Program-made: the position numbers and the translations under genes
Shown here: one piece after another, positions 37,140-48,147 of the stretch
How the letters are laid out: the number at the start of each line of letters is the position of its first letter
How positions within the stretch are numbered: position 1 is the stretch's first letter
DNA from: Histoplasma ohiense
Lineage: Eukaryota; Ascomycota; Eurotiomycetes; Onygenales; Ajellomycetaceae
Assembly: GCA_017607445.1 (NCBI GenBank)
Contig: JAEVHH010000001.1
Coordinates: 3,658,001 to 3,722,000, forward strand
DNA: 64,000 nucleotides
Reading direction: 5' to 3'
Notes under the pieces: generated by a model
What the model was told of the DNA's origin: nothing
Databases searched by the model: none
Seen by the model: only the letters and a program-made list of their open reading frames with translations

Positions 37140-40100
37140 ATGTTCTTAGATATTGAAATGAACTACAAGCAATTCTACAAACACCCACTGCACTCAAACA
37201 CAGTGAATGATAACTTAGATCTACAAAGCATTCTTCAGCAACAGACACTACAGATGGCTGAATTGCAACAACAACTTGCTGAAATAAACACTTTCATATT
37301 CATCATTCTTTCTACATTCACATCTCATGAAAAGCTCTCAAGAGAGAAGCTTTCAATTCTTGATAAATACAAAAGAGATCTAACACTCTATCTCACATGA
37401 AAGTCAAAAGCAAACATCAAATTGAACATCAACAGACAAGCAATAGACTCACTATTCAATCAAACATGATATATTTATAGCAGATTGAATGACAATGCAT
37501 TAGTAAAATTTCAATTCTGAATGAGTCATTGTCAGAATCATCAGCATACATCAGAGCTAGTCTTTCAACAACTCAACTCTCTCTTTCTCAATTCTACACT
37601 TCAAGTCAAAGTATTAGACTGACTTAATCAGACTTGTCAGATGAATATCATGTTGACAATTTATCTTTCTGAATTCAATCACAAGCTTCTAGAAGCAGAT
37701 GAGCAAGACTGAGACAACACTGTCAAGATCAATATATTGTTCAAGAACTTGAACTTTCAGTTGTATAATTGAAATGTAGAATGTTCAAAGTTCTCAATAT
37801 ACAGCAAATTCTGTGCTGATCTTTGTCTGTTGAACAACAATCTGTCTCAGTTCTGCACACTTCAAAATCACAGAGAATTTCATTGAACAAATGTGTACAT
37901 CTCAAACCACTCTGCAGCATCTTCCACCTTCAAACCAGAATCAATGAACTGAGTCTCACATATAAACACAAGTCACTCAAGGATTCTCAATGTCTCAGAG
38001 AAGAATGCTGTCAATCAAATCATCAGAGAGGTCTGCATACACTGCAACAAGTCAGAATACTTTGTGAATCAATATTTGAATGCAATTGCTCTGAGTAAAC
38101 CCCTCACATGTGTAAACACTGCATTGCTTACAGATAGACAAGAACAGAGAAAAGATGAACTCTCACTCTAAAATACAGATGAGAGCTCAAGAAGCAGAAA
38201 GCTAGCTGAAGATTTGAGCAGAAGATGCAAACAGATGCAATCATGATCTCTGTCATTGTAAATAGCCTAGTCAATGTACAAGCAATGATAGACAGTGGTT
38301 TTCTTCATTACACTCTTATAGACACTCAGCTGATTGAGAAGTATAAGCTTCAGTGTATTCTCTTTTTCAAACTGTGTAAGCTCAGTGAATTTGATGATCT
38401 CAGAGAATCCATCTTCTACAACATGGTAAGATTTAATATCAACATAGAAGGACATGAGAAAAAGAATGTATACACATACAAAATACAAGATCTTGAGTAC
38501 AATCTAATACTCAGTCTATCATGACTCACAGAATTTGGAACCTTGTTGAATGCATGCAATCACTGTCTTATTTTCTCAGAAGGTGACTGTGTTTACAAGA
38601 AAGATGTTGATAGAACTGCTGATCTCACTCAGATATCAGTGAAAGCATACAAACTACTAACTCATCAAGCACATGAGAAGAAGAATGTCCAAGTGTTTGC
38701 TGCTAGCATGACAGATATCAAAAAGACATTAGAGAAACTAGAACTCAAGAACTTCAAGAAACTGCACAAAGAACTATCTGAATCATATGAAGATTTCACA
38801 GACATGTTTGATGAAAAAGAAGCTGAAAAGCTTCTCCCTCACTGAGAACCTGGTATAGATCATACAATTGAACTCATCAAGAAAAACAGTAAGAATCTGC
38901 AACTGCTCTGAGATTCTTTCTACAGTATGTCACATAACAAGCTTCTCATTCTATGAAAAACACTCAATAGATTACTGAACAAAGACTTCATTTATATTAG
39001 CAACTCATCTGCTGCAGCACTTATACTGTTTGTGAAGAAATCAGAAAAAGGCTTACAATTCTGCATTGACTACTGAGAACTCAACAAAATTATGTGAAAG
39101 AACTGATACCCTCTCTCACTCATCAACAAAACACTTGAATGAATAGAAAAAGCAAAATGATTTACAAAGCTTGATATCTCTGCAGCCTTCTATAAGATAA
39201 GAATTAATGAAGATGACAAATGGCTAACTGCTTTTTGTACATGTTATGAATTATACAAATGGACAGTGATTCTCTTTGAATTAGTGAATGCTCTGAGCAC
39301 ATTTCAGAAATACATTAACTGAGCTCTATGAGATCTGCTCAACAAGATCATCTCAGTGTACATGGATGATATTCTGATCTTCATCAATGGACCACTCACT
39401 GAGCATCACAAGCACATATGACAAGTGCTTGACCATCTATATAAAGTTGAACTGTAAGTGGACATTGACAAATGTGACTTTGAAATCAAGTCTACAATCT
39501 ATCTAGAATTCATCATTGAAGCTGAAAAAGGTGTACACATGGATTCTAAGAAGATGGAAGCAATTCTCAACTGAAAGACATCAGTCTCAGTAAAAGAGAC
39601 TAGAAGCTTTCTAGAATTTGTCAACTTCTACTGAAGATTCATCAAAGACTTCTTCAATATTGTATGACCACTGACAGATCTGATCTGAAAAGATGCTGTA
39701 TTTCAATGAACTGATGAAGTGGACACAGCATTCAAAAAGCTGAAGTGTATGTTCACAAACATCTCAATGCTGCAATCATTTGATCTGGATAAGCATACAA
39801 TTCTCAAAACAGATGCTTCAGATTATGTAGTAGATGGAGCATTGATGCAATATGATAACAAAGATGTTCTACAACTCTGTATCTTCATCTTGAAAAAGAT
39901 GTCATCTGCTGAATGCAACTATGAGATCTACAACAAGGAGCTTCTAGTGATCATACAATGTCTCAAAAAATGAGAATTCAAACTCATGAGTGTTGAGAGG
40001 TTCAAGATTGTTACTGATCATAAGAATTTAGAGTATTTCACAATCATTCATAAGCTTACTGAGAGGCATATGTGTTGATCATTGTTTCTTAGCTGTTTTT

Positions 40101-41803
40101 TGTTCATAATTCATTATTGATCTGAAGTAGAGAACATTTTTGTGAATGCTCTGTTCCATCAAAAACAAGATATATCATCTGATGACTTGAATGACAGATG
40201 GAAACATTGAGAGCATCAGTTAATCAACCCTGCAATCATAGAAAGTTCTACACAATCAGATGAACTTCATGTACATATCAATCAGTTCTGAGCTCAAGAA
40301 CCCTCACTCAAAGAACAATGGAGACTAATGACAGAGACAGATGAATTCTAGCAACAAGTTATCAAAGCTGTACAAAGCAAAACACTTCAATTCCCCACAG
40401 ATGTATACTCAAGAACAGATATCTCAGCATGTTCAATTGACAATGACAACTGCTTACACTTTCAAGATAGACAATGGATCTCTGATTCAGAACCTCTACA
40501 AACACAGATCATGCAAGAAATTCATGACTCATCAATGACTGAGCACTCAGAACATGAAATCATGTACAACATTGTCATTCAAAAATTCTACTGATCAGAT
40601 ATGTTGAAAGATATACACCAGTTCATACACAACTGTGATTGCTGCAGCTCAGTGACAGTATGATATGAACACTGAAAAGAGATGCTGAAGCCTTTATCTG
40701 TCTCTGATCAAACTTGGCATGATATAGCTATCAATTTTGCAGTTTTCTTATTCAAAAGTGGAGGTTCTATGAACATTCTAGTCATTGTTGACTGACTCAG
40801 CAAGAGTGTAATACTACAGCTCTGTGACAAGATGGATATTGAAGTAGTTGCAGATGTCTTTGTCAGAAATCTGTTCTATCATATACACAATCTACCTTCA
40901 TTCATTGTGTCAGATAGAGACAGTCAATTCATCAGTGCACTCTGAGCCTGTGTATATCAATTATTAAAAATTGAATGAAAGTTATCAACAGCATATCACT
41001 CAGAGACTGATGAAGCTACTGAGAGAATGATACAAATGATAAAGAACATCCTCTGTAAGTTCTGCAATTACACACAAAACAACTGAAGCAATCTACTGTC
41101 ATACACTGAGATTATGATTAACAGTCAAAATTCTGCTACAACAGATGTAAGCTCATTCTTTCTTCTATATAGATACAACTTAGAGGTTCTGAACTTCTCT
41201 GAGACTTTCTGAGAAACCATGTACATCTGCAGCTTCATACAGATGACAGAGAACATTGTGAGTAAGCTGAAGAAAGTTCACAAATGAGTAGAAGCTTCAA
41301 TGATCAGTATTTAGTAAGATTATGAGAATCAAGCAAACATCAGAAGAAGTTCTGCAATTCAATATCATGTAGAAGACAAAGTCTGACTAGATCTCAAGAA
41401 TATAAGAACAGATCATTTCTTGTGTACACTAGATTATCACCACATCAAGTATACAGTGAAGAAAGTACTAGACACATACAATTATCAACTCAACATTTCA
41501 TCTGACATCCACAACATCTTTCATACAAACCTGCTCTGACCCACAGTCGAGGATTCATTCCTCTTTCAGAGAATCTTTAATTGACAGTCATCCATCATCA
41601 TAGAAGAAGATAATGAACTCAAGTGGGAAATTGAAGCAATTCTTGACAATAGAATCAACCACCACCACTGCAAATACCTCATCAAATGAATAGAATATGA
41701 TCATTCAATCTGGAAACCTGTGTTCATCTTGAAGGACATCACTGCCCTTGACATCTATGAGTCCTCACTCACTCTGGTAGAGGGGGATAATGTGATGGAT
41801 TAG
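37140..41803 (+). pseudogene. Gag-Pol of B4, broken by TGA stops
   Basis: The gag ATG is at 37140 with a Gln-rich helix at 37200-37270. A zinc knuckle remnant lies near 38040. Protease keeps an intact MIDSG active-site motif at about 38286. RT has VYMDDIL near 39360, RNase H lies at about 39740-40160, the integrase zinc domain at about 40540-40640 and the core to about 41290, and the chromodomain at about 41590-41770. Pol ends with TAG inside the 3' LTR (41801-41803), exactly as in B1. Arg and Trp codons are repeatedly TGA. Confidence 0.85.
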
Positions 41804-42324
41804 CACTTATTAGTAATTAACTTACATAATTAACTTCTCTTCTGCATCTGCTTGTTTCTGATTGCTGTGATCTTGCATAATTCTCAATGTTCTTCTGCTT
41901 CATGCTCTGCATTTGTGTAGTTTCTAATGATTCTTCTGTGTAGCTCTTAACATTCTTTCACTCCATGCTCTGCACTCATGTAGTCTCTAACAATTCTTCT
42001 GCATAGCTTCTAACATTCTCCCACTCTGTGTTCCATACTCACATAGTCTCTAACAATTCTTTCATATAGCTCTCAATGATTTCCTCATCTCACACTCTGT
42101 GCTTGTGTAGTCTCTAATAATTCTTACACATATTTCTTAATGTTCTTCTGCTCTGTGCTTCACTGTGAAGCAGCTTCTGATATTCTTTCACTCTGAACTT
42201 TTCTCTATAAGAACCCTCTTTGTACAATCCTTTCTTCTGATTTCTTTTCTCTTTTTTTCCTTAATCAATTTGTAATCTGTAATTAGGATAGTATCAAATT
42301 GTTAATCGAAGTACGCCCGTTACA
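41791..42324 (+). repeat. 3' LTR of B4 (534 bp)
   Basis: Ends AAGTACGCCCGTTACA with two CG dinucleotides retained at the extreme end; the 5' copy has lost them. Confidence 0.9.
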
Positions 42325-43310
42325 AAGAGAGCTGCAGAAGATATACAAAATCTCTTGAAGATTAAATAAGAGAAAGAAATCAGTGTGAGAGAAAAGAAGA
42401 AGATTAATGAAGATGAGAGAGAAAGAATCAGTGAGAGCAGAGAAGACAGTGACAGAGAACAACACAGAGACATTCATCATTGCAGCATTTTCATAAATGC
42501 TACTATCATTGTCTATACTCTCATCAACTGCTTTGCTGGCATTGTCATTGTTGCACTCTGCTCTCACAACATCAGTGAAGGTGATCTCCTCAACAGAAGT
42601 GAAATCACATATAGAAGAGACATTGAAAGAAGAGATGAAATAATCATAAACAAGATATATACTCTAACAATGAGAAATAGAAACTAACAACAGTTAGCAA
42701 CTATGAAAGTCATCAATTTGCAGTCAGATTAGCTTTCAACAAGATTTGATCAACAAAAACTTATCAATAAATTGCATGATACAATCAGAACAGTAGAAGA
42801 TGCAGCAATCAGAGATCATATTGCAGAATGAAGAAGAGCTAGATATTCAATAGAAGAAGATAGATATGTAGAATGATTGAAATAAGACAGAGAAGATTGA
42901 ATAAAAGAAGTACAAAAGAATGAATAAAAAAGAATAGTTGTAAATGATGATGTTGATTAGTGATGAGCTGATGTTGTTGTGATAGAGACTCATATGCATA
43001 TGAAGTGAGTGTCTTACTGATTGCAGTTAGAAGACATATGATCACAACAAGAGCTTGACAAACACTGTGCTACAGACATCTCAGAAATAGCACATTGCAA
43101 AGACAGACACACACAGCAGAACACTATTTTCATCATAAGAGTGTAAATGAATTTGATAGAGAAGAATGTGATAATTTCAGCTTATTATTCTTCCATGATG
43201 TACATCACCCTCTATTATTAAGAATGGTGTATGCTACTGCACTAGTTATTTCATATAAGAAGAGCTGCAAAGCTTAGAAGCTTTGAACAGCTTAAGCAAT
43301 CTTTGAACTA
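42325..43310 (+). pseudogene. Decayed coding-like segment, unknown
   Basis: Right half of the B4 target. The plus frame from 42385 to about 42945 can be read as a charged coiled coil, a hydrophobic stretch (about 42487-42560) and a second helical, Arg/Glu-rich part, interrupted by a few TAA, TAG and TGA codons. The preceding part lies at 36133-36247. I recognise no family. It may be a host or transposon gene that predates B4. Confidence 0.3.
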
Positions 43311-44399
43311 TAAGTTGAGTTGTCAGAAGACTAGCTCTGATATATACTGATCATTTTAACAATAATTTATTCAGAGTTGAAATTTCACTAACACATTGCT
43401 ATTCAATCTGCTATAGATATATCATACTTGATTGAATAGTGAGTCTATTGCTTATTCATTGATGTTCAATTTGATGTTTGCTTTTGACTTTCATACAAGA
43501 TAGAGTACTAGATCTCTCTCATATTTGTTGAGAATTGAGAGCTTCTCTCTTGAGAACTTTTCATAAAATGTGAATGTAGAAGAAATAGTGAATGTGAAAG
43601 TATTTATTTCAACAAATTATTATTGCAATTCAGTTATCTGTAGCATCTGTTGCTGAAGAATGCTTTATGAATCTAAGTTATCATCTGCTGTGTTCAGATG
43701 TGATGAGTGTTTGTAGAATTGTTTATAATTCATTTTAATATCTAAGAACATATAATAATAAAAAGAGAAAAAAGAAATATTTGTAGATATTCAGTTCTCT
43801 TACAGACACTATTTGCAGTGTTATAATGCTAAGCTTATCAAGTTTCTTTGTGAATACTATTCACAGTATTACAGTTCATAGACACTCAGATCTCTTTATA
43901 GAATATAGTCAATTATATCTTAGATGCTTAGACACAACAGTCTATATAATTAATAATAAAAACACTCAGACTCACAAGAAATCTCTTGTAATAACTAGAC
44001 ATTCAGATTTGTAAACAACATACTCAGATATAAAAATTAATAATAAAACACTTGAATCTTAAATGATACATTCAAATATAAAAACTAATAACAAGACACT
44101 CAGATTTTAAATGTAGAAGAATCAATTCATAATATAATAGATATACTTCAATTAATGATTTGATACTATTCTAATTACAGATTATAAATTGATTAAGAAA
44201 AGAAAGAGAAAAGAAATCAGAAGAAAAAATTGTACAAAGAGAATTCTTATAAAAAGAAATTCAGAATGAAAGAATATCAGAAGCTGTTTTATAGTGAAGT
44301 GTAGAGTGGAAGAACATTAAGAGCTATATGAAAGAATTGTTAGAAACTACACAAGCACAGAGTATGAAGTGGAAGAATCATTGAGAGCTACATAGAAGA

Positions 44400-45481
44400 A
44401 TCATTAGTAGACTGACTGTGTGATCATGCATGGAACTGAAACTAAATATTTCTCCAGTTTCATTATCAAATTTCTTAGTTCTGGTCCCATATAGTGTTTA
44501 TTAAATTAGTCACTTTACACTGTTTATATTATAAATCTAGTCCCAGGTCATGTTCTTCTTATAAATTACTGATTCTGGTTCCATTTGATTCCATTTTGTA
44601 AAATGGGACCAAATGGGATCATGATTTACCCTATATAGATGATATAATGCTATGAGTGTTATCAAAAATCATTATCTATCAAAAGAAGTTTAGTGTATTT
44701 ATGCTCTAGTTCTATTTTGAACTAGTAATGATAGTGATAGATAGATTCACTGCAGTAGATAGGTTGGCAGCGATAGATTGGCAGTGATAGATTGGCAGTG
44801 ATAGATAGATTGGCAGTGGTAGATAGGTTGGTTGGCAGCAATAGATAGATTCGCCGCGGTAGATAGGTTGGCAGCGATAGATTAGCAGCAATAGATAGAT
44901 TAGCAGCGATAGATAGATTGACAGCAGCGATAGATAGATTAGCAGCGATAGATAGATTGGCAGTGGTAGATAAATTGGCAGCGATAGATAGGTTGGCAGT
45001 GATAGATAGGTTGGCAGTGATAGATTAGCAGTGATAGATAGCTTAGTAGTGAGGGATAGCTTAGCAGCGAGGGATAGCTTAGCAGCAATAGATAGCTTAG
45101 CAGCGGCGATAGATTAGCAGCAGTAGATAGATTGGCAGGGGTAAATTGGTTGACAGCACTAGATAGAAGTGATATCTCCACCAATCATATCATCAGATTG
45201 ATATCTAAGATATGTATTATATAATCATCAGAATGGGACCAAACCTCAGTCAAATTCATAGTCAGTCCCAGGTCATGTTCTTATTTTTGATAGTCAGTCA
45301 CTTTACATGAAATATCAAGATTTATTAGTCCCATTTCACTCATGTTCTAATAATTCTAGTCACTTTACACTCCCATTCTGATCCTGGTTCCACTGAAAAT
45401 CACACCAAGAAATGGACTGAGACCAAACCAAACCAAACCAAACATGAAATTCATGGTCCCACCGGCCAGTCTAATCATTAG
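44400..45481 (+). mobile_element. hAT-like non-autonomous element (1066 bp), 8-bp target duplication
   Basis: The element 44408-45473 starts TAGACTGACTGTG and ends CCGGCCAGTCTA, giving imperfect terminal inverted repeats. It is flanked by identical ATCATTAG octamers (44400-44407, 45474-45481). An 8-bp duplication and TAG-type ends fit the hAT superfamily. It encodes no transposase. Its middle (44740-45160) is a minisatellite. Related copies are at 47496-48139 and, reversed, within 33619-36132. The hAT relic at 5260-6426 shows that hAT elements exist here, but no link between the two is proven. Confidence 0.75.
44735..45165 (+). repeat. GATAGATTGGCAGC-type minisatellite
   Basis: About twenty-five variants of a 14- to 18-bp unit (GATAGATAGRTTGGCAGC), later changing to GAGGGATAGCTTAGCAG. 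The copy at 47715-47830 has far fewer units, so the length is variable between elements. Confidence 0.85.
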
Positions 45482-45740
45482 AGACTATATAAGTGTGAAG
45501 CACAAAGCAGAAGAACATTAAGAGCTACATGAAAGAATTATTAGAGACTATATAAGTATGAAGCACAGAGTGGAAGAATGTTAAGAGCTATACAGAAGAA
45601 TTGTTAGAGACTACATGAGTGCAGAGCATGGAGCAGAAGAACATCAAGGGTTACACAAGGTCACAATGGCCAGGAATGAGTGGGTGCAGGAGGGGAGTTG
45701 ATTGCGTAAGTTAATTACTAACAGGTGCTAACCCGTCACA

Positions 45741-45822
45741 ATTACTCATTAAAACATGGTGGCACTTCTTAGCTGTATAAATTGAATCTGAGCAGCGCAA
45801 TTCTTTTAATAGCGCCCTCCGT
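45741..45822 (+). repeat. Inverted repeat R1 of a TIR-like element
   Basis: ATTACTCATTAAAACATGG onward matches in reverse the segment 47240-47324. With R2 it encloses about 1.4 kb. The core GTGGCACTTCTTAGCTG resembles R3 at 48857. It starts exactly at the end of the B5 LTR. Confidence 0.65.
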
Positions 45823-46192
45823 ATTCTTCCGTTATGCTCGTATGCAAGCAGCGCTTATGACAAGTCCTTGTGTGATGTTAAATACAGGCAAGAGTTGGTT
45901 ACCAGAGGAATGCTAAGTGTTGAACAGCGCCAAGAATATAACAAGAACATAGGAAAATTAATAAATGACAGGATTTGATACATATGATACAGGTTTCCAG
46001 CTCAGAAACAATAAGTTAAATCAGATAGTAGATCCGCCTGAAGATACTAAGTTCACAACCCATTATTTTAGAAGTTGGGAAGTTAGCCCTGGATGTAATG
46101 TTGTCCCCTGTGGGTTTCAAACCCACGCACCTTGGGTCCCCACGCCAAGGCGCTACCTGGTGGCCGCATTACCCATTCAGCCACTGGGGCAA
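45823..46192 (-). mobile_element. tRNA-derived SINE-like element, longest copy
   Basis: On the minus strand it begins with a tRNA-like head: TGCCCCAGTGGCTGAATGG (A box TGGCTGAATGG fits TRGYNNARNNG), a long-variable-arm-like hairpin CCTTGG...CCAAGG, and a T arm whose B box is GGTTTGAAACC, one C-to-T from consensus. The acceptor bases TGCCCC and GGGGACA nearly pair. A 280-bp body follows, collinear with 19058-19393, ending ...GGAAGAAT. The anticodon arm does not fold well, so this is not scored as a tRNA gene. No target duplication was found. Confidence 0.65.
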
Positions 46193-47239
46193 TATCTGTT
46201 TCTGAGATATAGAGAGAGAATAAAGTGTATGGATTCTGTGGGTCAATATTATTGAACAGATTGACAGTTGAAGAGTAATGAAAAGATTTCATAGATTTGA
46301 ATCTAATACTCTTTGAAGATGAAATATCTGCAAGAAGTGAACTGATAGATTGCTTTTGTTTTACATCTATTTTTATACTGTCTAATAAAAAAATCAGTCA
46401 ATCTGATTAAAAGAAGCATTGAAGAATTGGAAATCATCTGTAGAATTCATATTTCTATCTCAGAGTGGGCAGAGTGGGCAGAGATCTTGCATCCACAGTA
46501 GTTATGGATCATGATGAGAAGCTTCCAAGAAAGAGCAGAAAATATGAGATAGTGGAGCAGTATCAACAAATCATATTACATAGAATTTAGTATGAGAAAT
46601 TATTGGTTGATACTTCGAGACTAACAGCTTAGTTATTACACTAATGGTATGGCGCTAATTGTGCCTCGCGGCCAGACGAGGGGATATCATTCTGGATCTA
46701 CAACATCTTAGAATCCCACACTATACTGAATCCATCTAGACTATACTCTGTATACATAGTGTTGAACATTGCTCCACCCTGCAGTGGCAGTTACCAATAG
46801 AAATGAGATAAGAAAGGGTACTCCCAATATCCACCAAGATGTGATAATATCCTTTTGGAGAAGGTGGGATTCGAACCCACTCCGAGACATCTGTGTGACC
46901 GCGGATCGTTTTGGAACAACATGGAGACATGGAGTTAGCATGAATGTGAGAGTTACATGGGAAGCGGGGAAAAATGGCAAGAAGAGCAAAAATCCAGACT
47001 TAATTTCGCACACATGAGCAACTGCAAATGATGGATGATTGGTTCTTGCAACCATGAAATGCGTTATGGTTGAGGGATCACGACTCGATCCGGCTCAGGC
47101 TCGATTCGAACATTGTCTCAAAAACAGGAGGCAAATGAAAAAGCAAAAAGGGCAGGAAAAAGAAAAAAAGAAGGAAAGCAAAGGAATATCATTATGCACT
47201 TTGAGTAGAGAAAGGGTGCCTGTCTTTTCCCTCGTATTC
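46193..47239. other. GC-balanced interior between R1 and R2, no gene called
   Basis: Normal base composition, unlike the surroundings. Short overlapping frames on both strands have no recognisable domain. It contains a tRNA-like B box relic near 46868. Probably the interior of a transposon or a retained segment of older sequence. Confidence 0.4.
46858..46930 (-). other. tRNA-like 3' half (T arm and acceptor) relic
   Basis: Minus strand shows GTGGGTTCGAATCCCAC, a perfect T arm with B box GGTTCGAATCC, followed by CTTCTCC as a 3' acceptor strand of the tRNA-Ser kind. No matching 5' GGAGAAG strand or A box is found within a tRNA length. It is therefore a relic or a SINE head, not a functional tRNA. 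Confidence 0.4.
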
Positions 47240-47495
47240 TACGGAGGGCCTTACCAAAAGTATTGCGCCCCTCAGATTCAATTTATACAACTAAGAAGTG
47301 CCACTGTGTTTTAATGAGTAATTACATTTAGCTTCAGATCACTATTTTTATGAAATTGATTTCTTTTTTTTTCCCTCAATTTTCATCTTCAGCATCTCAT
47401 TTTAGAATTAGAATTAACTCTAATAGAATACTCATCTGACTATATAATGGGTGGCAAATGGATACCATGTTAAATGAGAGTCAGATTGAATTGAT
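47240..47495 (-). repeat. Inverted repeat R2
   Basis: The part 47240-47324 is the reverse complement of R1, and 47258-47495 is the reverse complement of R3 (48665-48910). It is thus shared by both inverted structures. It contains GTGCCACTGTG at 47299, the complement of the CAGTGGCGC-type end. Confidence 0.75.
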
Positions 47496-48147
47496 TAGAC
47501 TGACCATGTGATCATGCATGGAATCAGAACCAAATTTTTCCTCAGTCTCATTCTCAAATATGTTAGTTCTGATTTTGTGTTTATCAAATCAGTCACTTTA
47601 TATGATTTATATTATAATTCTAGTTTTAAATTATATTTTAGTTTTAAATTATCAGTTCTGATTCCATTTGATTCCATTTTACAAAATGAAACCAAACAGA
47701 ATCATGATATACTCTATATAGATTGGCAGTGATAGATAGATTAGCAGTGAGAAATAACTTAGCAGTGAGAAATAGCTTAGCAGTGAGAAATAGCTTAGCA
47801 GTAAGAAATAGCTTAACAGTGAGAGATAGATAGAGATAATATCTCCACCAATTATATTATCAGATTGATATTTAGATATGTATTATATAATCATCAAAAT
47901 GGAATCAAATTTCAGTCAAAATTATAATCAGTTTCAGATCATATTCTTATTGTTGATAGTCAATCACTTTATATAAAATATCAAGATTTATTAGTCTCAT
48001 TTCATTTATATTTTAATAATTCTAGTCACTTTACACTCTTATTTTGATTCTGGTTCCACTGAAAGTCACACCAAGAAATGGACTGAAATCAAATCAAATT
48101 AAATCAAATATGTAATTCATGGTCCCACCAGCCAGTCTAGAATTTAT
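47488..48147 (+). mobile_element. hAT-like non-autonomous element (644 bp)
   Basis: The element 47496-48139 starts TAGACTGACCATGTG and ends CCAGCCAGTCTA. The flanking octamers GAATTGAT and GAATTTAT differ at one base. The inverted copy of this region at 48665-48700 lacks the element and shows the empty site, which confirms the insertion. It is the same family as 44408-45473 but with a shorter minisatellite. Confidence 0.8.

Larger units (their letters stand above)
36248..42324 (+). mobile_element. Ty3/gypsy family B copy B4, full length
   Basis: A 6077-bp element with two 534-bp LTRs (36248-36781, 41791-42324) and a perfect 5-bp target duplication AAGAG (36243-36247, 42325-42329). It has the same gene order as B1 and is collinear with it apart from one LTR repeat unit. 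It is heavily decayed inside, with stops mostly TGA. Confidence 0.93.
43311..45740 (-). mobile_element. Ty3/gypsy family B copy B5, 5' fragment with a nested element
   Basis: Minus-strand fragment of gag (43311 to about 43760), the 5' leader, and the 5' LTR (44133-45740). The LTR is interrupted by a 1066-bp element with an 8-bp target duplication. Subtracting insertion and duplicate gives 534 bp. The rest of gag and all of pol are missing at the left. The distal LTR half (45482-45740) is one of the least decayed LTR stretches here. Confidence 0.85.
44133..45740 (-). repeat. 5' LTR of B5, interrupted (534 bp plus insertion)
   Basis: LTR segments 44133-44407 and 45482-45740 around the insertion. 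The left end has decayed to TATAATAGATATAC, whereas less decayed copies read TGTAACGGGCGTAC. Confidence 0.85.

Noticed and set aside
44735..45165. Possible centromeric or telomeric satellite
   Set aside because: The array is bounded by TIR-like ends and an 8-bp target duplication, so it belongs to a transposon.
46081..46192. Functional tRNA gene with a long variable arm
   Set aside because: A and B boxes are present but the anticodon arm does not pair, the acceptor has mismatches, and the same sequence occurs truncated at 19 kb with a target duplication.
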